Below are positions 5,754 to 13,847 of a stretch of DNA of 14,376 nt, piece after piece. Position 1 is the stretch's first letter, and every line of letters starts with the position of its first letter. The DNA lies in NCBI GenBank assembly GCA_050701115.1, contig JBOHER010000372.1, forward strand, positions 1-14,376. Reading direction: 5' to 3'. The translations under genes and the position numbers were made by a program. Source of the DNA: JBOHER01 sp050701115 (GTDB lineage Bacteria; Actinomycetota; Actinomycetes; Mycobacteriales; Pseudonocardiaceae). The notes below the pieces were generated by a model. That model was not told where the DNA came from, did no database searches, and saw only the letters and a program-made list of their open reading frames with translations.

Positions 5754-6944
5754 ATGTCGCAGCTCACCCGTCGGTACCGGCCGATAGCCGCCGTCACCGG
5801 ACTACTCGTCGGCGCCACACTCGCCGCCTGCGGCGCGAACAGCCTGGGAGGTGGTGATGACGGCGGGGATGGCGACGCCGACCAGGCGGTGACGATCGGG
5901 CTGCTCGTCCCCACATCGGGGGTCTATAGTCCGCTGGGCGAGGATATGGAACAGGGTTTCCGGCTATACCTCGACGAGACCGAGGGCAGGCTCGCCGGCC
6001 GCGAGGTGAAGCTGGAGATCGTCGACGAGGGTGAGTCTCCGGACACCGGCATCCCGGGCGCTCAACGCCTCGTCCAGCAGGGTGCCAACGCGGTGGTCGG
6101 CGTGGTCAGCTCGGCCATCGCCCTCGGTGTGCGCGACCTGTTCGAGGAGAGCCAGATCCCGCTGATCGTCGCCAACGCGGGCGCGAACGAGATCAGCGGC
6201 GCCCGCAGCTCCGACTATGTGTGGCGCACCTCCTTCGCCAACGGCGACGTCTCAGCGGCCCTCGGGCCACACGTGGCGAAGGAGTGTGACAGCGCCTTCC
6301 TCATCGGCGCCGACTACGCGGCGGGCAAGGAAGCCGTCGGAGGGTTCGAGCGAACCTTCACCGAGGCAGGCGGAGACATCGCCGGTGAGGCGTTCCCGCC
6401 CTTCGGCACTACCTCCAACTACCAGCCCTTCCTCGCCCAGATCCAGCGCAGCGGCGCGGACTGCGCCTTCTCGTTCTTCGCGGGCGCCGAGGCGGTGGCA
6501 TTCACCCAGCAGTACGCGAAGTTCGGCCTCAAGGATGAGGTGCGGTTGTACTCCAGCGGCTTCCTCACCGAAGGTGGGGTGCTCACCGCGGCCGGGGAGG
6601 CCGCGACCGGCAACGTGACATCGCTGCACTACAGCGACCAACTCGACACCCCCCGCAACCGGGAGTTCGTCGAGGCCTACCGCGCTGCCTACGACGAGCC
6701 ACCAACGGTCTATGCCGTACAGGCTTACGACGCCGCCCAGGTGCTCGATCAGGCTCTGGCGGAGGGGATCGCAGGCCCGGACATCGTCCGCGGACTGCAG
6801 GCCGTTGACAGCGTCGACAGCCCCAGGGGCGAATGGAGCTTCAGCGAAGGCCACGGCCCGGTGCAGACTTACTATTTGCGCAGGGTGGAGGAAAAGGACG
6901 GTCAGTTGGTCAACGTGATCGTCGACGAACTGACGACCTCCTGA
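5754..6944 (+). CDS. livK: ABC importer substrate-binding lipoprotein (LivK/Peripla_BP_6 type)
   Basis: Extracytoplasmic solute receptor of a branched-chain-amino-acid-type (HAAT) importer, tethered to the outer membrane face. The 396-residue product starts M-S-Q-L-T-R-R-Y, has a hydrophobic core and a lipobox L-A-A-C (Cys26), then a Gly/Asp-rich linker and a two-lobed type I binding domain from about residue 45 ('VTIGLLVPTSGVYSPLGEDMEQGFRLYLDE'). ATG 5754 is chosen because AAGAGG lies 7 bases upstream and Cys26 sits where a lipoprotein signal requires; a GTG at 5637 with a perfect ribosome site is in frame but would bury the signal. Many relatives bind aromatic acids or amides, and the neighbouring PaaX-like regulator and salicylate genes suggest an aromatic ligand here; that is inference. 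It heads the five-gene operon, 61 bases before the first permease. Confidence 0.92.
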   Translation: MSQLTRRYRPIAAVTGLLVGATLAACGANSLGGGDDGGDGDADQAVTIGLLVPTSGVYSPLGEDMEQGFRLYLDETEGRLAGREVKLEIVDEGESPDTGIPGAQRLVQQGANAVVGVVSSAIALGVRDLFEESQIPLIVANAGANEISGARSSDYVWRTSFANGDVSAALGPHVAKECDSAFLIGADYAAGKEAVGGFERTFTEAGGDIAGEAFPPFGTTSNYQPFLAQIQRSGADCAFSFFAGAEAVAFTQQYAKFGLKDEVRLYSSGFLTEGGVLTAAGEAATGNVTSLHYSDQLDTPRNREFVEAYRAAYDEPPTVYAVQAYDAAQVLDQALAEGIAGPDIVRGLQAVDSVDSPRGEWSFSEGHGPVQTYYLRRVEEKDGQLVNVIVDELTTS

Positions 6945-6956
6945 CCGCATGACGCT

Positions 6957-6980
6957 GCGGGCCGTCTCCGGGCGGCCCGC
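6957..6980 (+). promoter_or_regulatory. Intercistronic hairpin between binding protein and permease genes
   Basis: GCGGGCCG (6957-6964) and CGGCCCGC (6973-6980) form a perfect 8-bp stem with an 8-base loop, starting 13 bases after the binding-protein stop. It is followed by a short TTT. Such hairpins often protect or partly end the mRNA so that the binding protein is made in excess over the membrane parts; here that role is inferred from position. Confidence 0.6.
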
Positions 6981-7005
6981 GGCACAGTTTCCCCGAGGAG
7001 CGCCC

Positions 7006-7890
7006 GTGCTCGGCTGGCTGGACGACAACCTCATCACGATGGTTGACGGGGTCGCCTTTGGTGTCCTGTTGTTCACGATCGCGCTCGGCCTCTCACTGGT
7101 TTTCGGCGTCATGGACGTGCTCAACCTCGCGCACGGAGCGCTGTATCTCGGCGGCGCGTACGTCGCCGACTCACTGGTCGGAGGCTCCGCCACGGTCCTC
7201 TCGTTCGTGCTCGCGGCACTCGCGGCCGTGGTGCTGGGCGCACTGGCCGGTGCCGGGCTGGCGGTGGTCACCCGGCCGGTCGCGTCCCGAGGGCACCTCG
7301 ATCAGGCTCTGCTCACGCTCGGCATCGCGTTCGTCGTCGCCGAGCTGTATTCCGAGCACTACGGCAATGACGTGCGGTCGGTATCCGCGCCTACCGTCCT
7401 GGACGGCAGCGTCTCACTGTTCGGCCACCAATACCCGGCCTACCGACTGGTCGTGGCGGGCGTCGGGCTCGTCCTCGCGCTCGGGGCCTACCTGATCATC
7501 GAGCGGACCCGGGTCGGGGCGCTGGTACAGGCCGGCGTCGCCGACCCGCAGATGGTGCGCGCGCTCGGCGTCAACACCGGTCGCCTGGTCACCGGGGTGT
7601 TCGCCGCGGGCGCGGCGCTGGCCGCCTTGGGCGGTGTGCTCGGCGCGCCGATCCTGTCTGCCGCGCCCGGCCTCGACATCCGGGTGCTCATCCTTGGCCT
7701 GGTGGTCGTGGTCATCGGTGGCCTCGGCTCGGTGTCGGGCGCGCTGGTCGGCGCGCTGCTCATCGGCCAGGTCGAGACACTCGGCGTCTCCCTGTTACCG
7801 ACCTACGCGTCGTTCCTCACCTTCGGGACCATGGCGCTGGTCCTGCTGCTCCGGCCTGCGGGAATCCTCAATTCCGGGAGGGCCGCATGA
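7006..7890 (+). CDS. livH: Branched-chain-type ABC transporter permease (LivH-like)
   Basis: Inner-membrane subunit of the importer, 294 residues, the usual size for LivH. About eight hydrophobic segments are visible. The family's early signature 'GVLLFTIALGLSLVFGVMDVLNLAHGALYLGGAYVA' comes first. The coupling loop 'RTRVGALVQAGVADPQMVRALGVNTGRL', which contacts the ATPases, is in the middle, and 'VVVIGGLGSVSGALVGALLIG' is near the C-terminus. GTG 7006 is chosen because GAGGAG (6995-7000) lies 5 bases upstream; the ATG at 6949 lacks one and would prepend a Pro/Arg-rich stretch that overlaps the intercistronic hairpin. The gene ends in an ATGA overlap with livM, so translation is coupled. Confidence 0.94.
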   Translation: MLGWLDDNLITMVDGVAFGVLLFTIALGLSLVFGVMDVLNLAHGALYLGGAYVADSLVGGSATVLSFVLAALAAVVLGALAGAGLAVVTRPVASRGHLDQALLTLGIAFVVAELYSEHYGNDVRSVSAPTVLDGSVSLFGHQYPAYRLVVAGVGLVLALGAYLIIERTRVGALVQAGVADPQMVRALGVNTGRLVTGVFAAGAALAALGGVLGAPILSAAPGLDIRVLILGLVVVVIGGLGSVSGALVGALLIGQVETLGVSLLPTYASFLTFGTMALVLLLRPAGILNSGRAA

Positions 7891-8924
7891 CCCGCGCGGC
7901 CGACACCACGACCTCGTCGGACATGGACCTAGCGCAGGTCGTCCACGACCCGATGGCCACGGCACCGGGAAAGCTCGCCAGAAGGAGCAGCCTCCCGATC
8001 GCCGTGCTTGTGGTCCTCGCGCTGTTCGCGGTGCCGTTCTTCGCTCCGGCCGAACTCTCGATAGCCCTGACCCGAATCCTCGCGCTGGCCCTGCTCGCGG
8101 TCAGCCTCGACCTGCTGGTCGGCGTCGGGGGTCTGCCCTCGCTCGGTCACGCGGCACCGTTCGGCGTCGGCGCGTACGCCGCGGGAATTACCGCCCGCGA
8201 GCTGACCACCTGGGCGCCGGCACAGCTGGTCATCGCGGTCGCGGCAGGCGCGCTACTGTCGGCGGCGATCGGCTGGCTGGTCGTGCGCGCCCGCGGCACC
8301 TACCTGCTCATGCTCAGCCTGGCCTTCGCCGAGATCATCCATGTGCTGGCCATCCAGTGGGTCAGTGTCACCGGCGGCGACAACGGGTTGGTGGGAATCC
8401 CGGCCATCACGCTCGCCCCCGGTGGCCAACCGGTGGTCCTGGCGGGCATCCGGTACTGGTACGTCCTTGTGGTGGCGCTGCTGTGCTTCCTGGGCATCCT
8501 GCTCGTCTCGCGCAGCGCCTTCGGCCGGTCCTTGCGCGGGATTCGCGACAACCAGGAGCGGATGAGCTCGCTGGGCTACTCCACGTTCCGGGTGAAGTAC
8601 AAGGCATTCGTCATCGCCGGTGCCGGTGCCGGTGCGGCCGGAGCGCTCTGGATCGCCCAGGCCCGCTTCGTCTCGCCTGCCGACCTCTCCTTCGAAGTCT
8701 CGGCGCTTGCCCTGCTCGCGGTCATCATCGGCGGTCGCGGCAGCATCTGGGGTGCGGTGCTCGGCGCGGCGGTGGTCTTCTACGTCCGCGACGAGATCGG
8801 GGCAGAGCTGGGCGGCCGGGGGCCGCTGCTGCTCGGCGTCGTCTTCATCGCCGCCGTGTTCCTGCTGCCCCGCGGTTTCGCCGGGCTCCGGCTACCCAGA
8901 CGCGGACGGGAGGTGAGGCCATGA
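7887..8924 (+). CDS. livM: Branched-chain-type ABC transporter permease (LivM-like)
   Basis: Second membrane subunit, 345 residues. A hydrophilic N-terminal segment of about 36 residues precedes the first helix ('LPIAVLVVLALFAVPFFAP'). The LivM hallmarks follow: 'VSLDLLVGVGGLPSLGHAAPFGVGAYAAG', 'GTYLLMLSLAFAEIIHVLA', the 'VTGGDNGLVGIP' loop, the coupling segment 'SAFGRSLRGIRDNQERMSSLGY', and 'IIGGRGSIWGAVLGAAVV'. The start overlaps the livH stop as ATGA, with GGGAGGG a few bases ahead. The 3' end overlaps livG in the same way. No defects are seen. Confidence 0.94.
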   Translation: MTRAADTTTSSDMDLAQVVHDPMATAPGKLARRSSLPIAVLVVLALFAVPFFAPAELSIALTRILALALLAVSLDLLVGVGGLPSLGHAAPFGVGAYAAGITARELTTWAPAQLVIAVAAGALLSAAIGWLVVRARGTYLLMLSLAFAEIIHVLAIQWVSVTGGDNGLVGIPAITLAPGGQPVVLAGIRYWYVLVVALLCFLGILLVSRSAFGRSLRGIRDNQERMSSLGYSTFRVKYKAFVIAGAGAGAAGALWIAQARFVSPADLSFEVSALALLAVIIGGRGSIWGAVLGAAVVFYVRDEIGAELGGRGPLLLGVVFIAAVFLLPRGFAGLRLPRRGREVRP

Positions 8925-9700
8925 CCACTGTCCTTGAGTGCATCGGGGTGACCAGGAGATTCGGTTCGCTCACCGCGGTCGACAACGTCGACCTCACCAT
9001 CGCGGAGGGAGCCCGGCACGGGCTGATCGGACCCAATGGGGCGGGCAAGTCCACGCTGTTCAACCTGATCGCCGGGACAATGCGGCCTACGACTGGTCGC
9101 ATTGCGTTCGCAGGCGAGGACGTCACCCGGCGCTCGGACGCCTGGCGCTCACGCAAGGGACTGGCCAAGACCTTCCAGCATTCGAACCTGTTCCTGTCGC
9201 TCTCGGTGGCCGACAACGTCGCCATGGCCGCCCAGCGGGTCTCCGGGGCGGGTATGAAGTCGCTGCGCCCGGCCGGCCGGTGTCCCGGCGTCGACGACCG
9301 CGTCGACGACTGCCTCGCGCGCACCGGCCTTGGGGACAGGGCGCGCAGCCGGGTCAGCGAGCTCTCCCACGGCGAGCGACGCCAGTTGGAGGTCGCGGTT
9401 GCCCTGGCCACCGCACCTCGGTTGCTGTTGCTCGACGAGCCGACGGCGGGCATGTCGGCGGCCGAGAGCCGCGACTTCGGTGACCTGGTCGAGTCGTTAC
9501 CGCCCGACGTCACAGTGCTGATCATCGAGCACGACCTCGACGTCGTCTTCCGCCTGGCGAACCGGATCAGCGTGCTGCACCTCGGCCGGTTACTCGCCGA
9601 GGGCTCCCCGGACGAGGTCCGGGGTAACGACGAGGTGCAGGCGGCCTATCTCGGCACCGCCGCGTCCGAGGAGCTGTTCCTACCGGCGGCGGGCTCATGA
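8921..9700 (+). CDS. livG: ABC transporter ATP-binding protein (LivG-like)
   Basis: Cytoplasmic ATPase of the importer, 259 residues. All nucleotide-binding motifs are intact: Walker A G-P-N-G-A-G-K-S-T (37-45), Q-loop in 'KTFQHSNLF', signature L-S-H-G-E-R-R-Q, Walker B L-L-L-L-D-E-P followed by 'TAGMS', and the H-loop in 'IIEHDLDVVF'. The 'DEPTAGMSAAES' wording and the inserted loop after the Q-loop ('RVSGAGMKSLRPAGRCPG') are typical of LivG rather than LivF. The start overlaps the livM stop (ATGA) with GGGAGG upstream; the same frame is open much further upstream, but that part is the shadow of livM. It ends in an ATGA overlap with livF. Confidence 0.95.
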   Translation: MTTVLECIGVTRRFGSLTAVDNVDLTIAEGARHGLIGPNGAGKSTLFNLIAGTMRPTTGRIAFAGEDVTRRSDAWRSRKGLAKTFQHSNLFLSLSVADNVAMAAQRVSGAGMKSLRPAGRCPGVDDRVDDCLARTGLGDRARSRVSELSHGERRQLEVAVALATAPRLLLLDEPTAGMSAAESRDFGDLVESLPPDVTVLIIEHDLDVVFRLANRISVLHLGRLLAEGSPDEVRGNDEVQAAYLGTAASEELFLPAAGS

Positions 9701-10404
9701 CCGAGCAGTTGGTCGTCAGGGACGTCCGGGCCGGGTACGCGGGCAGCACCGTGCTCGACGGTGTCGACCTCACCGTGCACGGCGGCGAGGTGGTCGGCCT
9801 GCTCGGCCGCAACGGCGCAGGCAAGAGCACCTTGATGTCGACAATCGTGGGCTGGGTGCCGGCCTCTGCAGGCTCGATCACCCTGGATGGGCAGGAGCTG
9901 ACCGGACTGCCGACGCACCGCATCGCGCGAGCGGGCGTGGCGATCGTGCCCCAGGGCAGGCGGGTGTTCGGACCGCTCACCGTCGAGGCGAACTTGCGCA
10001 TCGCGGTACCGAGAGACAGCCGGGGCGACTGGACGCTCGAACGCGTCTACCAGCTCATGCCGAGCCTGTTCGATCGGCGGAACAACCGCGGCGACCAACT
10101 GTCCGGCGGCGAGCAGCAGATGCTCGCCATCGCCAGGGCACTGCTGCTCGAACCGCGACTGATGCTGCTCGACGAGCCGTCGGACGGCCTCGCGCCGTCA
10201 GTGGTCGAGCGGGTCGTCGACGTGGTCTCGTCGCTGCGCGAGGAGGGGCTCTCGGTGCTGCTCGTGGAGCAGGACCTGCATGCCGCGTTCGCGGTCAGCG
10301 ACCGCATCCTGGTGATGCAGAAGGGCCGGATCGTGCACGACTCGCCGACGCGGGAGTTCCGCAGCGACGCGGAGCGGGCTCGTCGCCTGCTCGGCGTCGG
10401 CTGA
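9697..10404 (+). CDS. livF: ABC transporter ATP-binding protein (LivF-like)
   Basis: Second ATPase of the importer, 235 residues, a normal LivF size. Motifs are intact: Walker A G-R-N-G-A-G-K-S-T (37-45), Q-loop in 'IVPQGRRVFGPLTVEANL', signature L-S-G-G-E-Q-Q-M, and Walker B L-M-L-L-D-E-P followed by 'SDGLAP'. The H-loop position reads 'LLVEQDLHAAFAVSD', where Gln in place of the usual His is characteristic of LivF proteins. It begins in the ATGA overlap with livG and closes the operon. Its stop lies 25 bases from the convergent stop of the PaaX-like regulator, with no clear hairpin between them. Confidence 0.95.
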   Translation: MTEQLVVRDVRAGYAGSTVLDGVDLTVHGGEVVGLLGRNGAGKSTLMSTIVGWVPASAGSITLDGQELTGLPTHRIARAGVAIVPQGRRVFGPLTVEANLRIAVPRDSRGDWTLERVYQLMPSLFDRRNNRGDQLSGGEQQMLAIARALLLEPRLMLLDEPSDGLAPSVVERVVDVVSSLREEGLSVLLVEQDLHAAFAVSDRILVMQKGRIVHDSPTREFRSDAERARRLLGVG

Positions 10405-10429
10405 GCTGGTTATCCGACGCGTCCTGCGC

Positions 10430-11242
10430 TCAGGCCACCCGGTCCGCGCCTGTGGTGATGTGGGTGAAGAACCGCTCAGCTGGTTCGCTCAGCAACTCGT
10501 GTGCGTCCAGGAACAACTCGTGTGCCTCCCGGCCTTTCCACCCGGCGGACAGCAGTTCCTCCGGCAGATCAGGGTCGCGGAATGGGAACATGCGGTAGTC
10601 GTGAGTCAGCCGCATGCGTTCGACGAGCGCCTGCTCGAGGGGCACGCGGTTGCCGCGGTAACTGGCCATGCGGGGCCGGTAGCTGCGCAGCAGTTCGGCG
10701 TAGTCAGCGTTGAGCGAGTCAAGATCCCAGCAACGGGCCGCCATCTCGCGATCTCGCGGGAGCCCGGTCGATGTGCAGCGCAGCAGGTCCAAGCGGACCG
10801 CGGACTGGTCGGCGAAGTGCTCCTCGACCTCGGTGAGCCGGTCGTGCGGGCTGATCCAGGTTGAGGCGGCGAGCGGGCCGAAGCCAAGCCAGGCGAGTTC
10901 CTTGCGCAGCTCCTCGCGTACGGCGCGCTCGCTCTCCGGCACGGAGTAGATCACCATGTGCCACCGCATGTCCCATGGCGCACGGGAGCGTTCGAAGATG
11001 CGTCGGCGTCCTTCGTCGAGCAGCCGCCAACCGCGGTCATTGAGCGCGTAGATGGTCTCCCGGCCCGCGCGCCGTGCGTCGAACCAGCCTTCGCGGCGCA
11101 GCCGCGCCATCACCACCCGCGTGGTGCTCTCGCCTACACCGAAGCAGGCCAGCAGGGTGGTGAGCGCCCGGAGCCGTATCTCGCCGCCGTGGTAGCGGAC
11201 GTAGTCACCGAAGAGGTCGAAGACTATGGACCGTGGCCTCAT
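10430..11242 (-). CDS. PaaX-family transcriptional regulator
   Basis: DNA-binding repressor family whose best-known member controls phenylacetate breakdown by sensing phenylacetyl-CoA; related proteins govern other aromatic pathways. The 270-residue product has an N-terminal winged helix (about 1-75: 'RSIVFDLFGDYVRYHGGEIRLRALTTLLACFGVGESTTRVVMARLRREGW...YALNDRG'). It is followed by the family's central part ('WDMRWHMVIYSVPESERAVREELRKELAWLGFGPLAASTWISP') and the C-terminal domain with 'DPDLPEELLSAGWKGREAHELF'. The length is typical. ATG 11242 has AGGAG 5 bases upstream. It is divergent from the broken gentisate dioxygenase gene and probably controls that promoter; the inducer may be an aryl-CoA such as salicylyl-CoA, which is inference. 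No damage is seen. Confidence 0.93.
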   Translation of the reverse strand: MRPRSIVFDLFGDYVRYHGGEIRLRALTTLLACFGVGESTTRVVMARLRREGWFDARRAGRETIYALNDRGWRLLDEGRRRIFERSRAPWDMRWHMVIYSVPESERAVREELRKELAWLGFGPLAASTWISPHDRLTEVEEHFADQSAVRLDLLRCTSTGLPRDREMAARCWDLDSLNADYAELLRSYRPRMASYRGNRVPLEQALVERMRLTHDYRMFPFRDPDLPEELLSAGWKGREAHELFLDAHELLSEPAERFFTHITTGADRVA

Positions 11243-11292
11243 GCCCGCTCCTGAGGTGAGCTCGCTGCTGCGGGTTCACGCGGCATGAATCG

Positions 11293-11350
11293 GATCGTAC
11301 CGCATACATGTGTCAAACTCTTGACGGCCGTCGATGATCGTACCTAAGTT
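11293..11350. promoter_or_regulatory. Divergent promoter/operator region for the salicylate cluster and PaaX-like gene
   Basis: On the plus strand TTGACG (11321-11326) and TAAGTT (11345-11350) are 18 bases apart, predicting a transcript start near 11357, which is itself a GTG. On the minus strand TTGACA (11316-11311) is a perfect -35 but has no clear -10. The two -35 boxes form a palindrome GTCAA-ACTC-TTGAC (11312-11325). A 9-base direct repeat GATCGTACC lies at 11293-11301 and 11336-11344, 43 bp apart (about four helical turns), flanking the palindrome. These are good candidate regulator sites. Confidence 0.5.
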
Positions 11351-11356
11351 TGAGGG

Positions 11357-12438
11357 GTGCCTGGCCCGCACGACCAGACGATGACGTCCACCGCAGAGGA
11401 TCGCGAGGCGCTCGAGCAGTTGTACGCCGACTTCGCACGCGCGGGCATGATGACGCTCTGGACCCAGCGGGACGACCTCATGACCACGAACAGACCGACC
11501 ACGGTTCCCGCACTGTGGCGATGGTCCACGCTCTACCGGTTGGCCGAACGATCCGGTGAGCTCGTGCCGGTTGGCCGCGGCGGCGAACGGCGGGCGATCG
11601 CGCTGGCCAACCCTGGTCACCGGGCCGGCCGTACGCGACCCCGACGCTCTGGGCGGCGATCCAGTGCCTCGGTCCGCGTGAAGTCGCCCCCGCGCACCGG
11701 CACACCCAGACCGCCTTCCGCTTCGTGGTGGACGGAGCGGGCGTATGGACCAACGTCGACGGGGACGCCGTCGCGATGCGGCGCGGGGATCTCCTGCTCA
11801 CCCCCAACTGGCATTTCCACGAACACCACAACACCACCGACAAACCGATGGCCTGGATCGACGGCCTGGACATCCCGTTGGTGAGTCAGTTGGACGCGGG
11901 CTTCTTCGAATTCGGTCCCGATCAGCTCGGCAGCACGGCCACGCCGGAGCGGTCCCGCAACGAGCGACTGTGGGGGCACCCGGGCCTGCGCCCGGTCGCC
12001 GCAGGCGATCAGCCGAACTCCCCGCTCATGGCCTACCGGTGGGATGCCGGACTCAGCGCACAGCTGGATCTGGAGGAGGAAGGTCACGTGGCGACGGTGG
12101 AACCCGGTCACGCGGCCGTGCGGTTCACCAACCCCACCACGGGCAAGGATGCATTGCGGACCATCCGCATCGAGATGCACCGCTACCGTGCCGGGACCGA
12201 GACCGCAGGCGTCCGGGTTGTCGGATCGGCGGTGTGGCAGGTGTTCGAGGGATCCGGCGTGGTGCACATCGCCGATCAGCGCTACGAGCTGGCCAAGGGT
12301 GACCTGTTCGCGGTTCCGTCGTGGGCGCCGCTGCGGGTGGTGACCGCCGACGGCCTGGACGCGTTTCGGTTCAGCGACGAACCTGTGTACGAGGCGCTCG
12401 GCCTCTCCCGCGTCGAGCGACTGGAAGGGCGGCCGTGA
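11357..12438 (+). pseudogene. Gentisate 1,2-dioxygenase, broken by a frameshift (SdgD-like)
   Basis: Intact relatives are Fe(II) bicupin enzymes that open the gentisate ring to maleylpyruvate. The N-terminal part ('MTSTAEDREALEQLYADFARAGMMTLWTQ...GELVPVGRGGERRAIALANPG') is in one frame up to about 11617. From there homology continues one frame back ('GRPYATPTLWAAIQCLGPREVAPAHRHTQTAFRFVVDGAGVW...') to the stop at 12438. Joined, they give about 352 residues, the family's normal length, so roughly one base is missing around 11615-11625. The metal-binding H-R-H of the first cupin and 'NWHFHEHH' are present in the second part. As it stands, translation gives about 80 native residues plus a foreign tail ending at 11884. 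The start is GTG 11357 (possibly leaderless) or ATG 11381. The 3' end overlaps the next gene by GTGA. Confidence 0.85.
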
Positions 12439-13845
12439 CATTGGCGACGATGCGCATCGCGTGTGTCGGTGGTGGTCCTGGCGGGCTGTTTCTCGCCACG
12501 CTGGTCAAAGTGGGCAACCCGGCGGCCGAGGTCACCGTGTTCGAGCGCGATCGTGCCGACGACACCTTCGGGTTCGGAGTCGTGTTCGCCGATGCCACCC
12601 TGGCGGGCATCCACGATGCTGATCCCGTGCTGCGCCGCGCGCTAGCCGAACACGGGGTGCACTGGGACCGGATCGAGGTCCGGCTCAAGGGGGAGCGTCA
12701 CCGGTGCGGGGGCAACGGGATGGCCGCGATCGCGCGCAAGACCCTGCTCTCCCTGCTTCAGCAGCGAGCCCGGGAAGTCGCGGTGGACCTGCGTTTCCAG
12801 ACCGAGGTGGACCTTGACGACCTCACCGGCTTCGACCTTGTCGTCGCCGCCGACGGCGCCAACTCGCGGTTCCGTGACCGGCTTGCCGACGTGGTTGGGC
12901 CGGCCGCGCAGACCGCAGCAGCGAAGTTCATCTGGTTCGGTACCTCATACATGTTCGACGGCCTGACCTTCGTGCACGAGCGCGGGCCCCATGGTGTGTT
13001 CGCCGTGCACGGATACCCGATCAGCCGGGACGTCAGCACCTTCATCGTGGAGACCGATGAGCGATCAAACGAAGATGGCGATGGAGGACGCGGTCGCCCT
13101 TGCCGCTGCTTTGCGGGCGCATCCCGATGACCTGGAAGCCGCGCTGCACGCGTATGAGGCGACTCCCCGGCCGTCGGTGGAGAAGATCCAGAACTCGGCT
13201 CGACCCAGTTTATCGTGGTGGGAGCACTTCGGTCGTTACCACGACGCGTTCGAGCCGTGGCAGTTCGCTTTTCACTTCCTCACCCGCAGCATCAGCGGCC
13301 GGAAACTGGCGAGGCGGGATCCGGAGTTCGTTGCGGCGACGCACAAGGCGTGGGTGGCGGAGGCGGGTCGTGAACAACTGCGGACCCCGTTGCGGCTGCG
13401 TGCGGTGTCCCTGCCGGGGCGTGCCGTCAGCGTTGTACGTTCCGGCGACGGGGCACGCGTGCAGGGCGCGGGCGCGGACTACGTTCCGCTGCTGCGCACG
13501 CCGCCGATGGGTGCGACGCCGCGGCCGTGGGGGGTGTGGGTGGAGGCTCCGGCGAGCGAGCGGGGTCTGCCCGCGGTGCCGGCGCGGCTGCCCGCCGACC
13601 CGCACAGCGGTCCGGATCTGGTCGGCGTGCACGGCGGTTCCCGGTTGACCCGCACACTCGTGGCGGAGGAGTGGCGCCTGGCGGCCGGTATCCCTACTCT
13701 CCTCGTGGATGACGCGATGACCCAGGACGAGGCCGAGACCATGGTGTTGTCCGGCCGGGCCGACCTGGTCGGCGGTACAACCCGCCGCCGTCTCGCGCTG
13801 GGTGGCAAGCGCGTGAGGGTCACCGCGACCAGCAGCAGGGAGTAG
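12435..13845 (+). pseudogene. Salicylyl-CoA 5-hydroxylase-type flavin monooxygenase, internal deletion and frameshift (SdgC-like)
   Basis: Intact relatives hydroxylate salicylyl-CoA to gentisyl-CoA with FAD and NADH. The first part (from GTG 12435, or ATG 12450) has the FAD Rossmann motif G-G-G-P-G-G (12-17), 'FGFGVVFADATLAGI', and the D-G motif in 'VVAADGANSRFRD'. It runs to 'STFIVETDE' at about 13061. Homology resumes one frame on at about 13060 with 'SDQTKMAMEDAVALAAAL'. In relatives about 65-75 residues lie between these points, including the second FAD motif (GDAAH..HFS), which is missing here. Read on, the first frame stops at 13130. The rest continues ('PSLSWWEHFGRYHDAFEPWQFAFHFL') to 13845 and ends with a remnant like the end of an old-yellow-enzyme domain ('AGIPTLLVDDAMTQDEAETMVLSGRADLVGG'). 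Bifunctional relatives are much longer, so that domain is either naturally reduced or also deleted. Confidence 0.85.
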
Positions 13846-13847
13846 TG

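Noticed and set aside
6252..7271. A 339-codon minus-strand frame opposite the binding protein and permease
   Set aside because: Shadow of two well-identified genes; low-complexity N-terminus and no family match.
7634..8920. Upstream extension of the LivG frame by over 400 codons
   Set aside because: It is an out-of-frame reading of the two permease genes; true LivG starts at the ATGA overlap and has normal length from there.
11357..11884. A 175-codon frame as a separate intact small protein
   Set aside because: Only its first about 88 codons have dioxygenase homology; the rest is an out-of-frame reading of the same gene after the frameshift.
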